39,913 nt of DNA from Roseiflexus sp041641515. GTDB lineage: Bacteria > Chloroflexota > Chloroflexia > Chloroflexales > Roseiflexaceae. Below, piece by piece: positions 25,528 through 33,525 of this stretch; the first letter of the stretch is position 1; the number at the start of each line of letters is the position of its first letter. Position numbers and translations under genes: made by a program. The notes under the pieces were generated by a model. That model ran no database searches and was not told the DNA's origin. It was given only the letters and a program-made list of their open reading frames with translations. Location of the stretch: the NCBI GenBank assembly GCA_041641515.1, contig JBEPYG010000004.1, positions 1-39,913 of the forward strand. Direction: 5' to 3'.

Positions 25528-26528
25528 ATGATAGTGAGCCAGATATTCAGGCAAAGCGCCGATCATTACACCATGATGAGCCGCGCTCTGCGCGGCGCGC
25601 CGATCAGCCGGTACGACAACGCCCCAGCCCGCTGGCGCGATCCCGCGACCCTTTCGGGGATCACCTGCCCGTACTCAGAGAGCGCCGACTCAATGAGCAC
25701 CGCGCCCACACGCAAGAACGCCTGCCCGCCGTCTCGTCGTTCGCCAAGTGGACTGCAGAGGAACTGCCGACGCCAGATGACTCCTTCGATACCGACGAAC
25801 GTGATGTGTTGCTCACCGAACTGATCGCCACAACGCCCGCCTACCGTCCGGCGCCGCTGCGGCGCACCGTTCGTCAGCCGGTGTTTCCGTGGCGGCTGCT
25901 CGCCGCGTGCGCCATCAGTATCATCATTCTGTACTTCCTCTGGCACGACGCCGGCCCGGCGCGCATCTGCTTCGCTCCCGGGTGTACGGCGCGCGAGCAG
26001 ACGACACAGGGGCGCATGATCGCTCAGGCGCCCGATCTGCCTGCACCCGACGGTCAGCATTCGGTGCTCGGTCCACCCAGCATTTCGGCGCAACAGATCG
26101 ACCGCATTCTTGCAGAGTGGCGGTCTCCTGCAGTCGGCACCGGTGCTACGTGGGTGGAACTCGGCATCCGGTATGGTATCGATCCGGCATATGCCCTGGC
26201 GTTTTTCATCCACGAGTCAGGCGCCGGAACTGCGCCGGGATGGGCAGGACGAAAACCAGACGGCAGCACGACCCACAACGTCGGCAACATCATCTGTGCC
26301 GGATATCGCACGTGCTACGGCAGGTTTCGCGATTATGCCAGCTGGGAGGAGGGGATCGAAGACTGGTATCGCCTGATTGCTGTTGAGTACGTGCAGTGGC
26401 GCGGCGTTCATACGGTCGAGGAGATTGTACCAATCTACGCGCCTGCTGTCGAAAACAACGTTCCCACCTACGTCAGTACGGTCAACCGCCTGGTTGCTGA
26501 ATGGCGCGCATCCCAGGCACGATCATGA
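25524..26528 (+). CDS. Membrane-anchored glucosaminidase/lysozyme-like protein
   Basis: A 334-residue type II membrane protein. A long hydrophilic, Arg/Asp-rich cytoplasmic region (1-118) precedes one transmembrane helix (about 122-140) and an external linker. A lysozyme-fold domain follows (about 185-330) with LAFFIHESGAGTAPGW, where Glu231 is the candidate catalytic acid, then HNVGNIICAG and a YASWEEGIEDWYRLI helix. This order fits the glucosaminidase/LytG-like family that cuts peptidoglycan glycan strands. The unusually long cytoplasmic part is suited to contact an intracellular partner, for example a division protein; that is speculation. ATGA overlaps at both ends place it in the middle of a three-gene operon. 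Confidence 0.82.
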   Translation: MNDSEPDIQAKRRSLHHDEPRSARRADQPVRQRPSPLARSRDPFGDHLPVLRERRLNEHRAHTQERLPAVSSFAKWTAEELPTPDDSFDTDERDVLLTELIATTPAYRPAPLRRTVRQPVFPWRLLAACAISIIILYFLWHDAGPARICFAPGCTAREQTTQGRMIAQAPDLPAPDGQHSVLGPPSISAQQIDRILAEWRSPAVGTGATWVELGIRYGIDPAYALAFFIHESGAGTAPGWAGRKPDGSTTHNVGNIICAGYRTCYGRFRDYASWEEGIEDWYRLIAVEYVQWRGVHTVEEIVPIYAPAVENNVPTYVSTVNRLVAEWRASQARS

Positions 26529-27139
26529 CCCTGAGTCGCACGCAACTCGTTCTGCTTATGCTTGCCCTGATCGGGCTTGGCATTCTTGTGCAGCAAACGC
26601 AACAACCGCCAGTTCAGATGAGCCTGTGGCGCGGTGAGATGCTGTCAACGCAGCGCACCGCACAGCAGAGATTCAGCGCCGCATTCGCTCCCCAACCCGC
26701 AACCGAACGACCATTCGGCAACCCGCTGCGCGATTCGCGCACCGTGATCACCCAGGGATACGGCGTCGGCTCACACGCGCCCGCCAGCGTGTGGGGCGGG
26801 GTCGATCTGGCAATTGACGGCGACGGTGACGGCAAAGCCGATCCGCAGGGTTCCTGGCGCGCCCCGGTGTATGCCACCCACGACGGCATCGCTCGCGTGC
26901 GACCGGATACCTGGCCCGGCGGCAACTACCTCGCCATCGAGAATAGTCACTACAAAACAGCTTATGCCCACCTCGACTCCTACGCCGTCGTCGATGGACA
27001 ACCTGTTGTACGTGGGCAACTCATCGGGTATGTCGGGTCGACCGGTATGTCGAGCGGGCCGCACCTGCACTATGAAGTGTGGGAACGCGGCATCAACCGC
27101 AATCCGCTCGATTTCGACGTGTTGCACGTCGATGACTGA
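26525..27139 (+). CDS. M23/LytM-domain protein lacking the first zinc ligand
   Basis: A 204-residue protein. ATG 26525 overlaps the previous stop by ATGA, matching the spacing of the gene before; a frame from 26501 adds eight residues. A signal anchor spans about 5-23, then the LytM fold from about 75. The usual HxGxD motif reads W90-GGV-D94, so the first zinc-binding His is replaced by Trp. H149 (AYAHL) and H180-L-H182 (PHLHYE) are kept. An insert IDGDGDGKADPQGS (97-110) looks like a calcium-loop sequence. The protein may be a non-catalytic LytM factor of the EnvC/NlpD kind that activates a wall hydrolase such as its operon partner, or a variant using another ligand. Confidence 0.85.
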   Translation: MTLSRTQLVLLMLALIGLGILVQQTQQPPVQMSLWRGEMLSTQRTAQQRFSAAFAPQPATERPFGNPLRDSRTVITQGYGVGSHAPASVWGGVDLAIDGDGDGKADPQGSWRAPVYATHDGIARVRPDTWPGGNYLAIENSHYKTAYAHLDSYAVVDGQPVVRGQLIGYVGSTGMSSGPHLHYEVWERGINRNPLDFDVLHVDD

Positions 27140-27188
27140 TACGCGTCCATTTCCGCGTATAATTGATACGAAGTGAGCGCCATGAGCG

Positions 27189-27218
27189 TCAACAGGTAGT
27201 GCTGCAGAATGGTACAAT
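27189..27218 (+). promoter_or_regulatory. Weak candidate promoter for the coiled-coil gene
   Basis: TACAAT (27213-27218) carries an extended -10 TGG in front; TCAACA (27189-27194) is a four-of-six -35 at 18 bases. Another TATAAT at 27158-27163 has no -35 partner. The start would leave a leader of roughly 95 bases before ATG 27322. Confidence 0.33.
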
Positions 27219-27321
27219 AGACACAACGACTCCCATTCCACGACGGGACACACGTACTATAGACCATTCTAAAGGGGCAGAGTATGATTGAATGGCAAGG
27301 TGCTGGACAGGAGCCTGTGGT

Positions 27322-27954
27322 ATGACGACACTTCCCTCTCCCCACGACGCTATCGCCGACTCGGCGAAACTGATTGCCATTCTTGAACGCCATCATAAAG
27401 ATGCGCCGGAACTCGAGGCGTTACTCAACGCTCACCGCGCCACCCACCTCCAGATGGCGACCAGTTACCACACGAGCGAAGAGGCAATCGCCGCCTGGCG
27501 CTCAGCGCTTGCCAGGCGCTGGACGTGTGAAATCGCAGCGCGTCGCCTGTACAAGCAGACGTTGCGCCAGATCGTTCAGCATTACGGCACTGCCGAAACA
27601 CCAACAGTCCGGCTTATTTCCCGTGGCGGCGCCGAGGCCGATAGTACACCCGCCGAACTCCTCGACGATATGCGCCGCCTGCATGCCGTTCTTTCGCTCG
27701 AAGCTACAACACTCCCCTTTGCAGAGCAACGCCTTGCTGAGATCGTCCAGGCGTGCGAGACGCTCGAACACGCCATCAATGACGTCGCCGAGTGTGAACG
27801 GCGACGTCGTACAGCGGTCCTCGATCTTCGCATCGCCCGCGAAGTCTATCGCCGGATGCGCCGCGAAACATATCAGACGCTCATGAACGAGCTCGGTGAC
27901 CAGGCGCCACCCGACCTTGCCGATGAGTTTCTGGTCGAAACGACCGATCAGTAA
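27322..27954 (+). CDS. Hypothetical helical coiled-coil protein
   Basis: No family recognised. The protein is 210 residues from ATG 27322, which has AGGAG eight bases upstream; ATG 27292 only adds ten residues. It is cytoplasmic with no signal or membrane segment, almost entirely helical by composition, and rich in Arg, Glu, Ala and Leu. A likely coiled coil spans about 110-190 (ERRRRTAVLDLRIAREVYRR region). It ends before a LiaF-like gene on the opposite strand. Position alone gives no function; it has its own weak promoter and is probably not in the SOS-like operon. Confidence 0.7.
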   Translation: MTTLPSPHDAIADSAKLIAILERHHKDAPELEALLNAHRATHLQMATSYHTSEEAIAAWRSALARRWTCEIAARRLYKQTLRQIVQHYGTAETPTVRLISRGGAEADSTPAELLDDMRRLHAVLSLEATTLPFAEQRLAEIVQACETLEHAINDVAECERRRRTAVLDLRIAREVYRRMRRETYQTLMNELGDQAPPDLADEFLVETTDQ

Positions 27955-28035
27955 ACTCCACATATACTACAGGCTGGCAATCTGTCGAGTCTCGCCTTCG
28001 CATGAACCGGCAATGTCGGATGACTCCGGCAATGC

Positions 28036-28434
28036 CTATGCAGTCGGTTCCTGGGACTGAACGCCTACCACGCGCACAATCCGTACTGAACCGAAAATTG
28101 CCGTGGCGGTAATGCGTAGTCGTACTGGTGATGTCTCGAATTCGACCTCTGCAAGGCTGGCTGATGAGAGCGGACGGTTGTCCGATGTGCGCCACTCGTG
28201 CTCGGTGCTTCCTATCAATGCCCCGCCATCGACGTGCAACCCGATGGATGCAGGTACACGAATCGTCACCGAACCAAACATGGCAAAGGCGCTGATCGTG
28301 TGATCGCCTGGCGCCAAGGGCTGACGCGTCAGATCAACTGTGATACTGCCGAATATCGCCGTAAAACTCTCGTTGTCGAGGCGCGTGTTGGTGTTGATGT
28401 GCTCGGTTCCGCTGAACAGACTTATCGAAGACAT
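28036..28434 (-). CDS. LiaF C-terminal-like (cell wall-active antibiotic response) protein
   Basis: A 132-residue protein. Start 28434 has AAGGAG six bases upstream and replaces a longer frame from 28452. It shows the repeated pattern of the LiaF/YvqF C-terminal domain: FTAIFGSITVDL near the start, FAMFGSVTIRVP in the middle and ATAIFGSVRIV near the end, each a beta-helix rung. It lacks the membrane helices of full LiaF. In Firmicutes LiaF inhibits a cell-wall stress kinase, but stand-alone domains like this have no established role. It is divergent from the glycosylase gene. Confidence 0.8.
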   Translation of the reverse strand: MSSISLFSGTEHINTNTRLDNESFTAIFGSITVDLTRQPLAPGDHTISAFAMFGSVTIRVPASIGLHVDGGALIGSTEHEWRTSDNRPLSSASLAEVEFETSPVRLRITATAIFGSVRIVRVVGVQSQEPTA

Positions 28435-28451
28435 GGTTTGCTCCTTATACA

Positions 28452-28480
28452 TTGCACTGTGTACTGGTTCGACGTATCAT
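28452..28480 (+). promoter_or_regulatory. Sigma70-type promoter of the YcaQ-family gene
   Basis: TTGCAC (28452-28457, four of six) and TATCAT (28475-28480, five of six) lie 17 bases apart. The predicted start near 28487 gives a leader of about 35 bases before ATG 28522 and argues against longer frames opening upstream. Confidence 0.6.
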
Positions 28481-28521
28481 ATGCTCGGGAAGTTGCGAAC
28501 GTCCGCCCAAAGAAGGGTTGT

Positions 28522-29742
28522 ATGCCGCTGACATTGTCCACCGATGCGCTTCGCGCGCTCCTGCTAGCCGCCCAGGGTCTCGACCGTCCAGTGGAACGGA
28601 CGGCGACGAAAGATGATGTGCTAGCAGCGATCCGGCGGATGAAGACGCTCCAGATCGATACCATTCACGTGGTGGCGCGTAGTCCGTACCTGGTGTTGTG
28701 GAGCCGCCTCGGCGCATATGAGCCGCGCTGGTTGATCGACCTGCTGGTGGAACGGGCAATCTTCGAGTACTGGTCGCATGAGGCGTGTTTCCTCCCTATT
28801 GATGACTATCCGATATATCGGGCGCTGATGCTGGCAGGGCAAACACGCCGCGATGCGTATGCACGCAGATGGCTGCAGGAGCATCCATCGATTGCGGCTA
28901 TGCTGCTTGACCATATTCGTCACAATGGGCCCGTTCGTTCGGCGGACTTTGTTCGCGCAGATGGGGATCGAGGCGGGTGGTGGAACTGGAAGGTCGAAAA
29001 GATGGCGCTGGAAATGCTCTTCATCGTGGGCGATCTGATGATCGACCGGCGAGAGAACTTTCAGCGCATCTATGATCTGCGCGAGCGAGTCCTGCCGGCG
29101 TGGGACGATGCGCGCACACCAAGCGTTGATGTGGCGCAACGCGCGCTAATCCTCGCTGCGGTGCATGCGCTCGGAGCGGCGCCGGTGCGCTGGCTGGCGG
29201 ATTACTTTCGCACCGGTAAAGCGGAAACAACCCGGATCGCGACGCGCCTGGCAGCCGAAGGTGCGCTGGTAACGGCGACGGTCAGGGGATGGCAAGAGCC
29301 GGTCTATCTCCATCCGGACAACATGCTGCTGGCAGAGGCTGCCGCAGATGGCGCGCTTCAATCGACTGTGACGACGCTGCTCTCTCCGTTCGATCCGGTC
29401 GTGTGGGACCGGCAGCGAGCGCTGGAACTGTTCGGCTTCGATTACCGTATCGAGTGTTATACTCCTGCGGCGAGACGACGCTATGGCTATTTCACGTTGC
29501 CTATCCTCCATCATGGTGCGCTGGTCGGTCGGCTTGATCCCAAAGCGCATCGCAAGGAGCGCATATTCGAAGTCAAAGCGCTCTACCTCGAACCGGGCGT
29601 TGATCCCAATGAGGAACTGGCAACCGGTCTTGCAGCAGCGCTGCGCGCCTGTGCTGCGTGGCATGGCGCCCCTGAAGTCGTCATTCGCTTTTGCGACCCT
29701 TCGGCGTTTGGCAGTCTCCTCAAACAGGCGTTACGCTGCTGA
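28522..29742 (+). CDS. YcaQ/AlkZ-family winged-helix DNA glycosylase
   Basis: A 406-residue protein from ATG 28522, with AGAAGGG five bases upstream and a promoter immediately before it. A longer frame from 28198 would read through the divergent gene and is rejected. The N-terminal part has LQIDTIHVVARSPYLVLWSR and EYWSHEACFLP, close to the HTH_42/YcaQ signature in which the QID region and following aromatic residues form the active site. Three winged-helix units are expected, and the C-terminal part contains LLSPFDPVVWDR and GRLDPKAHRK, also family hallmarks. E. coli YcaQ and Streptomyces AlkZ unhook DNA interstrand crosslinks and alkylated bases; the same repair role is inferred here. No SOS-type box was seen in its promoter. 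Confidence 0.88.
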   Translation: MPLTLSTDALRALLLAAQGLDRPVERTATKDDVLAAIRRMKTLQIDTIHVVARSPYLVLWSRLGAYEPRWLIDLLVERAIFEYWSHEACFLPIDDYPIYRALMLAGQTRRDAYARRWLQEHPSIAAMLLDHIRHNGPVRSADFVRADGDRGGWWNWKVEKMALEMLFIVGDLMIDRRENFQRIYDLRERVLPAWDDARTPSVDVAQRALILAAVHALGAAPVRWLADYFRTGKAETTRIATRLAAEGALVTATVRGWQEPVYLHPDNMLLAEAAADGALQSTVTTLLSPFDPVVWDRQRALELFGFDYRIECYTPAARRRYGYFTLPILHHGALVGRLDPKAHRKERIFEVKALYLEPGVDPNEELATGLAAALRACAAWHGAPEVVIRFCDPSAFGSLLKQALRC

Positions 29743-29781
29743 ACCTGCACGACATCTAACAAAATTCCTATATTTCCCTAT

Positions 29782-29810
29782 TTGATCATCGTGACCAGAT
29801 CGACTACAAT
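29782..29810 (+). promoter_or_regulatory. Sigma70-type promoter of the zinc-ribbon gene
   Basis: TTGATC (29782-29787, four of six) and TACAAT (29805-29810, five of six) are 17 bases apart, predicting a start near 29817 and a 56-base leader. Confidence 0.55.
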
Positions 29811-29872
29811 AGTGAGGGAAGGATATATCAGGTCTATCACTCATACATCGATACCAGGAGGTCTCGACGGTT

Positions 29873-30127
29873 ATGCCTACCTATGTGTATGTCTGTGACG
29901 CTTGCGGTGCGCAGTTCGAGCAGTTCCAGTCGTTCAAGGACGAGCCACTGCGGGTATGTCGCTGTGGCAAAGAAGGTTCGGTGCGCCGGGTCTTCCAGCC
30001 GGTGGGCATTGTCTTCAAAGGTTCAGGCTGGTATATTACCGACAGCCGCAAGAGTGATAGCGCGAGCATCGGGAGTGAGAGCTCGTCGAAGAGTGAGAAG
30101 AGCGAGACCAGCTCCAGTGAGTCCTGA
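29873..30127 (+). CDS. FmdB-family small zinc-ribbon protein
   Basis: An 84-residue protein with AGGAGGT about ten bases before its ATG. The N-terminus (MPTYVYVCDACG) carries a zinc knuckle C8-x2-C11, and the second pair is C29-x-C31 (VCRCG), one residue shorter than the usual CPxCG. This pattern and the FEQFQSFKDEPL segment identify the FmdB family (putative regulatory/zinc-ribbon). The tail from residue 60 is a Ser/Lys/Glu-rich low-complexity extension common in this family. The molecular role of the family is not established. Confidence 0.9.
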   Translation: MPTYVYVCDACGAQFEQFQSFKDEPLRVCRCGKEGSVRRVFQPVGIVFKGSGWYITDSRKSDSASIGSESSSKSEKSETSSSES

Positions 30128-30228
30128 TCTGAGCCGCCTGCGCCCGCTCAATGGGCATTTTCATACACCTCTCCAAACCTCCCGCCGCGCACCGGTCGGG
30201 TTCGCTGTGCAGACCTGTATCTGTCTTT

Positions 30229-30259
30229 AGGGGCGTCATTCATATGTAATGGCGCCCCT
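30229..30259. terminator. Strong hairpin between fmdB-like gene and cysE
   Basis: AGGGGCGTCATT (30229-30240) pairs with AATGGCGCCCCT (30248-30259), a 12-pair stem with a single T-G wobble and a seven-base loop. It lies about 100 bases after the zinc-ribbon stop and is followed by GGTTTGC rather than a T run, so termination efficiency is uncertain. Alternatively it could be a structured leader of cysE. The rest of the 178-bp gap shows nothing recognisable. Confidence 0.5.
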
Positions 30260-30305
30260 GGTTTGCATGACGCGCTTCGATTGACCGTCGAACGGGAGGT
30301 TTTGT

Positions 30306-31088
30306 ATGTCCAGAACCAACGATAATTTGCTTCGCATTGTACGGGATGATATTCGCGCGATCTTTCTGAACGATCCGGCAGCGCGTAACCTTGCGGAAGT
30401 CTTACTCTACCCCGGTCTTCACGCCATTCTATTGCATCGTCTGGCGCATGCACTCTGGCGACGCGGCATACCGTTCATTCCGCGCCTCATCTCGCAGATC
30501 AGCCGATTCCTGACCGGCATCGAGATCCATCCGGGAGCAGTCATCGGTCGCGGCTTCTTCATCGACCACGGGATGGGCGTGGTCATCGGCGAAACCACCG
30601 AAATCGGCGACTGGGTGACCCTCTACCAGGGCGTGACCCTCGGCGGCACCGGGAAGCAACGCGGCAAGCGTCACCCGACGGTACGCGATGGCGCGGTGAT
30701 CGGCGTCGGCGCGATTGTGCTCGGCGCTATTACGATCGGCGAAGGGGCGCGCATCGGCGGCGGCGCGGTGGTTGTGAAGGATGTTCCCCCGCACGCAACT
30801 GCTGTCGGCGTACCGGCGCGCATTGTGGCGCAGCGCGATCCGCACACCGGCGAAACGCGCCGCGTCGAGCACCTGCCCGACCCCGAAGGCGAAATGCTGC
30901 GCAGCTTGCGCGCCAAGGTGCTGGAACTCGAAGAGCGCCTAGTTGAACTCGAGATTGCGACAAACCACCACCTCGAACACCATGTCGAGGAGGATGCACT
31001 GTCGTCGCAGTGCTGGTCGGCGCTCGGTGATGCAAATGGAAACGGTACAATCGACGAGTATGGCTATACTGCCGGTGATGGGATATAA
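30306..31088 (+). CDS. cysE: Serine O-acetyltransferase
   Basis: A 260-residue protein with GGGAGG six bases before the ATG. It makes O-acetyl-L-serine from serine and acetyl-CoA, the first step of cysteine synthesis. The N-terminal helical part is followed by a left-handed beta-helix of hexapeptide repeats (about 70-170). Family signatures are GIEIHPGAVIGRGFFIDHGMGVVIGE (about 62-88, with the active-site His) and TLGGTGK. A C-terminal extension of about 60 residues holds a coiled helix and a short DANGNGTIDE sequence that resembles half an EF-hand, which is unusual for CysE. The gene directly precedes cysS by five bases, so cysteine supply and cysteinyl-tRNA formation are coupled. Confidence 0.93.
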   Translation: MSRTNDNLLRIVRDDIRAIFLNDPAARNLAEVLLYPGLHAILLHRLAHALWRRGIPFIPRLISQISRFLTGIEIHPGAVIGRGFFIDHGMGVVIGETTEIGDWVTLYQGVTLGGTGKQRGKRHPTVRDGAVIGVGAIVLGAITIGEGARIGGGAVVVKDVPPHATAVGVPARIVAQRDPHTGETRRVEHLPDPEGEMLRSLRAKVLELEERLVELEIATNHHLEHHVEEDALSSQCWSALGDANGNGTIDEYGYTAGDGI

Positions 31089-31093
31089 CTTCT

Positions 31094-32530
31094 ATGAGCA
31101 TTCGCATCTATAACACACTGACACGCACACTCGAGCCGTTCGAAACCCTCGAACCAGGCGTGGTCAAGATGTACGTTTGCGGGGTGACGGTCTACGACCG
31201 GGCGCACATCGGGCACGCGATGTCGGCGATTGTCTTCGATGTGGTGCGGCGCTACCTGGAGTATCGGGGATACGCCGTGCAGCATGTCGTCAATTTCACC
31301 GATGTGGACGACAAAATCATTAATCGAGCGAACGAACTCGGGCGCGACCCGAAGGAACTCGCCGAGTCGTACATCGCTGAGTTTTTGGAAGACCTCGAGG
31401 CGCTGAACGTCAAACGCGCGCACATCTACCCGCGTGCGACGGAAACGATGCCGGACATTCAGAAGTTCATCAGCCGCTTGATCGATACCGATCACGCCTA
31501 TGTAGTGAATGGTGATGTCTACTTCCGCGTCTCGACCGTTCCCGACTATGGGAAACTCTCGCGGCGCAGCCTCGACGATATGATCGCCGGTAATCGCATC
31601 AGCGTCGATGAACGCAAAGAGAATCCGGCGGATTTTGCGCTGTGGAAAGCTGCAAAACCGGGTGAGCCGTTCTGGGATAGCCCGTGGGGTCCGGGACGTC
31701 CCGGCTGGCATATTGAGTGCTCAGCGATGAACCTGGCGCATCTCGGTGAGCAGATCGACATTCATGGCGGCGGAACCGACCTGATCTTTCCCCACCACGA
31801 GAATGAGATTGCGCAAACCGAGAGTCTGACCGGTAAGCCGTTCGCGCGCTACTGGATGCACAACGGTATGCTCCAGATCCAGACCCGCCTGGCGGATGGG
31901 ACCTACAAACTGGAGAAGATGTCGAAGTCGCTCGGCAATGTCGTGACGATCCGCGAGTTCCTGGCGCGCTATCACCCGGATGTGCTGCGTCTGACTGTGC
32001 TCTCGAGTTCGTACCGCAGTCCGCTGGCATTCGGCGAGGAGATCGCCGCCGACCAGGAACGCAAACTCGCGCGATTGCGCTCAGCGCTTGAACCCCCGAC
32101 CGGATCGGTTGAAACCGGTCCGGCAGTCGAAGTGTTGCTCACAGCGGCGCGAACGGCGCGTGAGCGGTTCATTGCCGCAATGGACGATGACTTCAACACA
32201 GCCGGGGCGCTGGCAGCTCTCTTCGATCTGGTGCGTTCGATCAACACGGCGCGCGATGCCGGGATTGGCGGTGCGCCGTTTGCAGAGGCGCAGGCTACTT
32301 TTCGCGAGTTGATCGATGTGCTTGGGCTGACATTGACTGCACAGCAACCCACGATTCAGCAGGCGGCGCCATTTATCGAGCTGCTGGTCGAGGTGCGAAG
32401 TGAATTGCGGAAGGCAAAACAGTTCACCCTTGCCGACATGGTGCGTCACCGGCTGGCAGAACTCGGAGTGACGCTTGAAGATACGCCTCAAGGAACACGA
32501 TGGAAAGTGACGGACAAACCAGACCTGTGA
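31094..32530 (+). CDS. cysS: Cysteinyl-tRNA synthetase
   Basis: A 478-residue class I synthetase that attaches cysteine to tRNA-Cys. The HIGH motif is at 38-41 (AHIGHA) and KMSKS at 275-279. The zinc site that selects cysteine is intact: C29 (YVCGVT), C209 (WHIECS), H234 and E238 (PHHENE), matching the spacing of the E. coli enzyme. The anticodon-binding helical domain fills the C-terminal third. It starts five bases after cysE with only a weak Shine-Dalgarno and overlaps prmA by 31 bp. Confidence 0.97.
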   Translation: MSIRIYNTLTRTLEPFETLEPGVVKMYVCGVTVYDRAHIGHAMSAIVFDVVRRYLEYRGYAVQHVVNFTDVDDKIINRANELGRDPKELAESYIAEFLEDLEALNVKRAHIYPRATETMPDIQKFISRLIDTDHAYVVNGDVYFRVSTVPDYGKLSRRSLDDMIAGNRISVDERKENPADFALWKAAKPGEPFWDSPWGPGRPGWHIECSAMNLAHLGEQIDIHGGGTDLIFPHHENEIAQTESLTGKPFARYWMHNGMLQIQTRLADGTYKLEKMSKSLGNVVTIREFLARYHPDVLRLTVLSSSYRSPLAFGEEIAADQERKLARLRSALEPPTGSVETGPAVEVLLTAARTARERFIAAMDDDFNTAGALAALFDLVRSINTARDAGIGGAPFAEAQATFRELIDVLGLTLTAQQPTIQQAAPFIELLVEVRSELRKAKQFTLADMVRHRLAELGVTLEDTPQGTRWKVTDKPDL

Positions 32531-33522
32531 GATGGCTGGAACTTTCGGTTGCCTGCGATAGCGAAGCGGTCGAACCGGTGAGCGAGTTGCTGGCGCGCTA
32601 CGGCTACAACGGGGGTGTGGCGATCGAACCGCCGATCATTCCAGGCGAGGATGGCCCGGAGTATCGCTACGACCCGGCGCGTCCGGTCACCGTGCGCACC
32701 TATCTGGCGCTCGACGAGTCCACTGAGGAGATACGCGCACGGATCGAGCAGGGGTTATGGCTGCTGGGCATGATTCGTCCGGTCGGTCCGTTGCAGGTTC
32801 AGCAGATCGAGGAAGAAGACTGGGCGAATGCCTGGAAGCAGTACTACACCATTCAACGGATCGGGGCGCATCTCGTGATTGTCCCGTCGTGGCTGGAGTA
32901 CCAGCCGTTGCCGGACGATCTGGTGATTCGCCTCGATCCCGGTATGGCATTTGGCACCGGTCTGCATCCGACGACGCAGTTATGCCTGATCGCCCTCGAA
33001 CAGTATGTAAAGCCGGGGATGCAGGCGCTCGATCTGGGGTGCGGCTCGGGCATTCTTGCGATTGCTGCAGCGCATCTGGGCGCTGCAACGATCCTGGCGC
33101 TCGACACCGACCCGATTGCCGTTGAGGCAACGCGGGCAAATGCAGCGTTGAACGATGTGGCGGACAGGGTGATTGTGGCTGAGGGAAGTTTGGGGCGCGG
33201 CGCCGCTTTCGGGCACTGGTTGCACACCGAAGCCGACGCTGTTCCTTCATCTGCCGACTCGTCTGCACTGCTGCCGGTTGCACTCCCTTCCGGTGCACCA
33301 CCGTATTTCGACCTGGTGGTCGCCAATATTATCGCCAGGGTCCTTGCGGCGGTTGCACCCGATGTCGCAATTGTCTTGCGGTCCGGCGGTCTTCTGATCA
33401 GTTCGGGTATTATCGCCGACCGCGAAGCTGAGGTCATCGCCGCCTACGCCGCTGCCGGTCTCACACCGGTTTCCCGCAGACAGGAAGGCGACTGGGTGGC
33501 GCTGGTTCATCGAAAACCGTAA
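32500..33522 (+). CDS. prmA: Ribosomal protein L11 methyltransferase
   Basis: A 340-residue S-adenosylmethionine-dependent methyltransferase that modifies ribosomal protein L11. The N-terminal substrate domain (about 1-110) leads through the family signature LDPGMAFGTGLHPTT (145-159) to the SAM-binding motif ALDLGCGSGILA (about 176-187). It also has NIIARVL in the catalytic region. An insert of about 30 residues after position 225 (Ala/Ser/Pro rich) is longer than in typical PrmA. The gene starts inside the end of cysS, a 31-bp overlap, and is followed by rsmE after three bases. ATG 32500 is the only good start. Confidence 0.93.
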   Translation: MESDGQTRPVRWLELSVACDSEAVEPVSELLARYGYNGGVAIEPPIIPGEDGPEYRYDPARPVTVRTYLALDESTEEIRARIEQGLWLLGMIRPVGPLQVQQIEEEDWANAWKQYYTIQRIGAHLVIVPSWLEYQPLPDDLVIRLDPGMAFGTGLHPTTQLCLIALEQYVKPGMQALDLGCGSGILAIAAAHLGAATILALDTDPIAVEATRANAALNDVADRVIVAEGSLGRGAAFGHWLHTEADAVPSSADSSALLPVALPSGAPPYFDLVVANIIARVLAAVAPDVAIVLRSGGLLISSGIIADREAEVIAAYAAAGLTPVSRRQEGDWVALVHRKP

Positions 33523-33525
33523 CCC

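Noticed and set aside
26813..26838. A genuine EF-hand or dockerin domain in the LytM-like protein
   Set aside because: Only one loop-like sequence without flanking helices; kept as an insert rather than called a domain.
29743..29872. A tRNA or small RNA gene in the AT-richer gap before the zinc-ribbon gene
   Set aside because: No cloverleaf arms or T-loop consensus; the region is explained by a promoter and leader.
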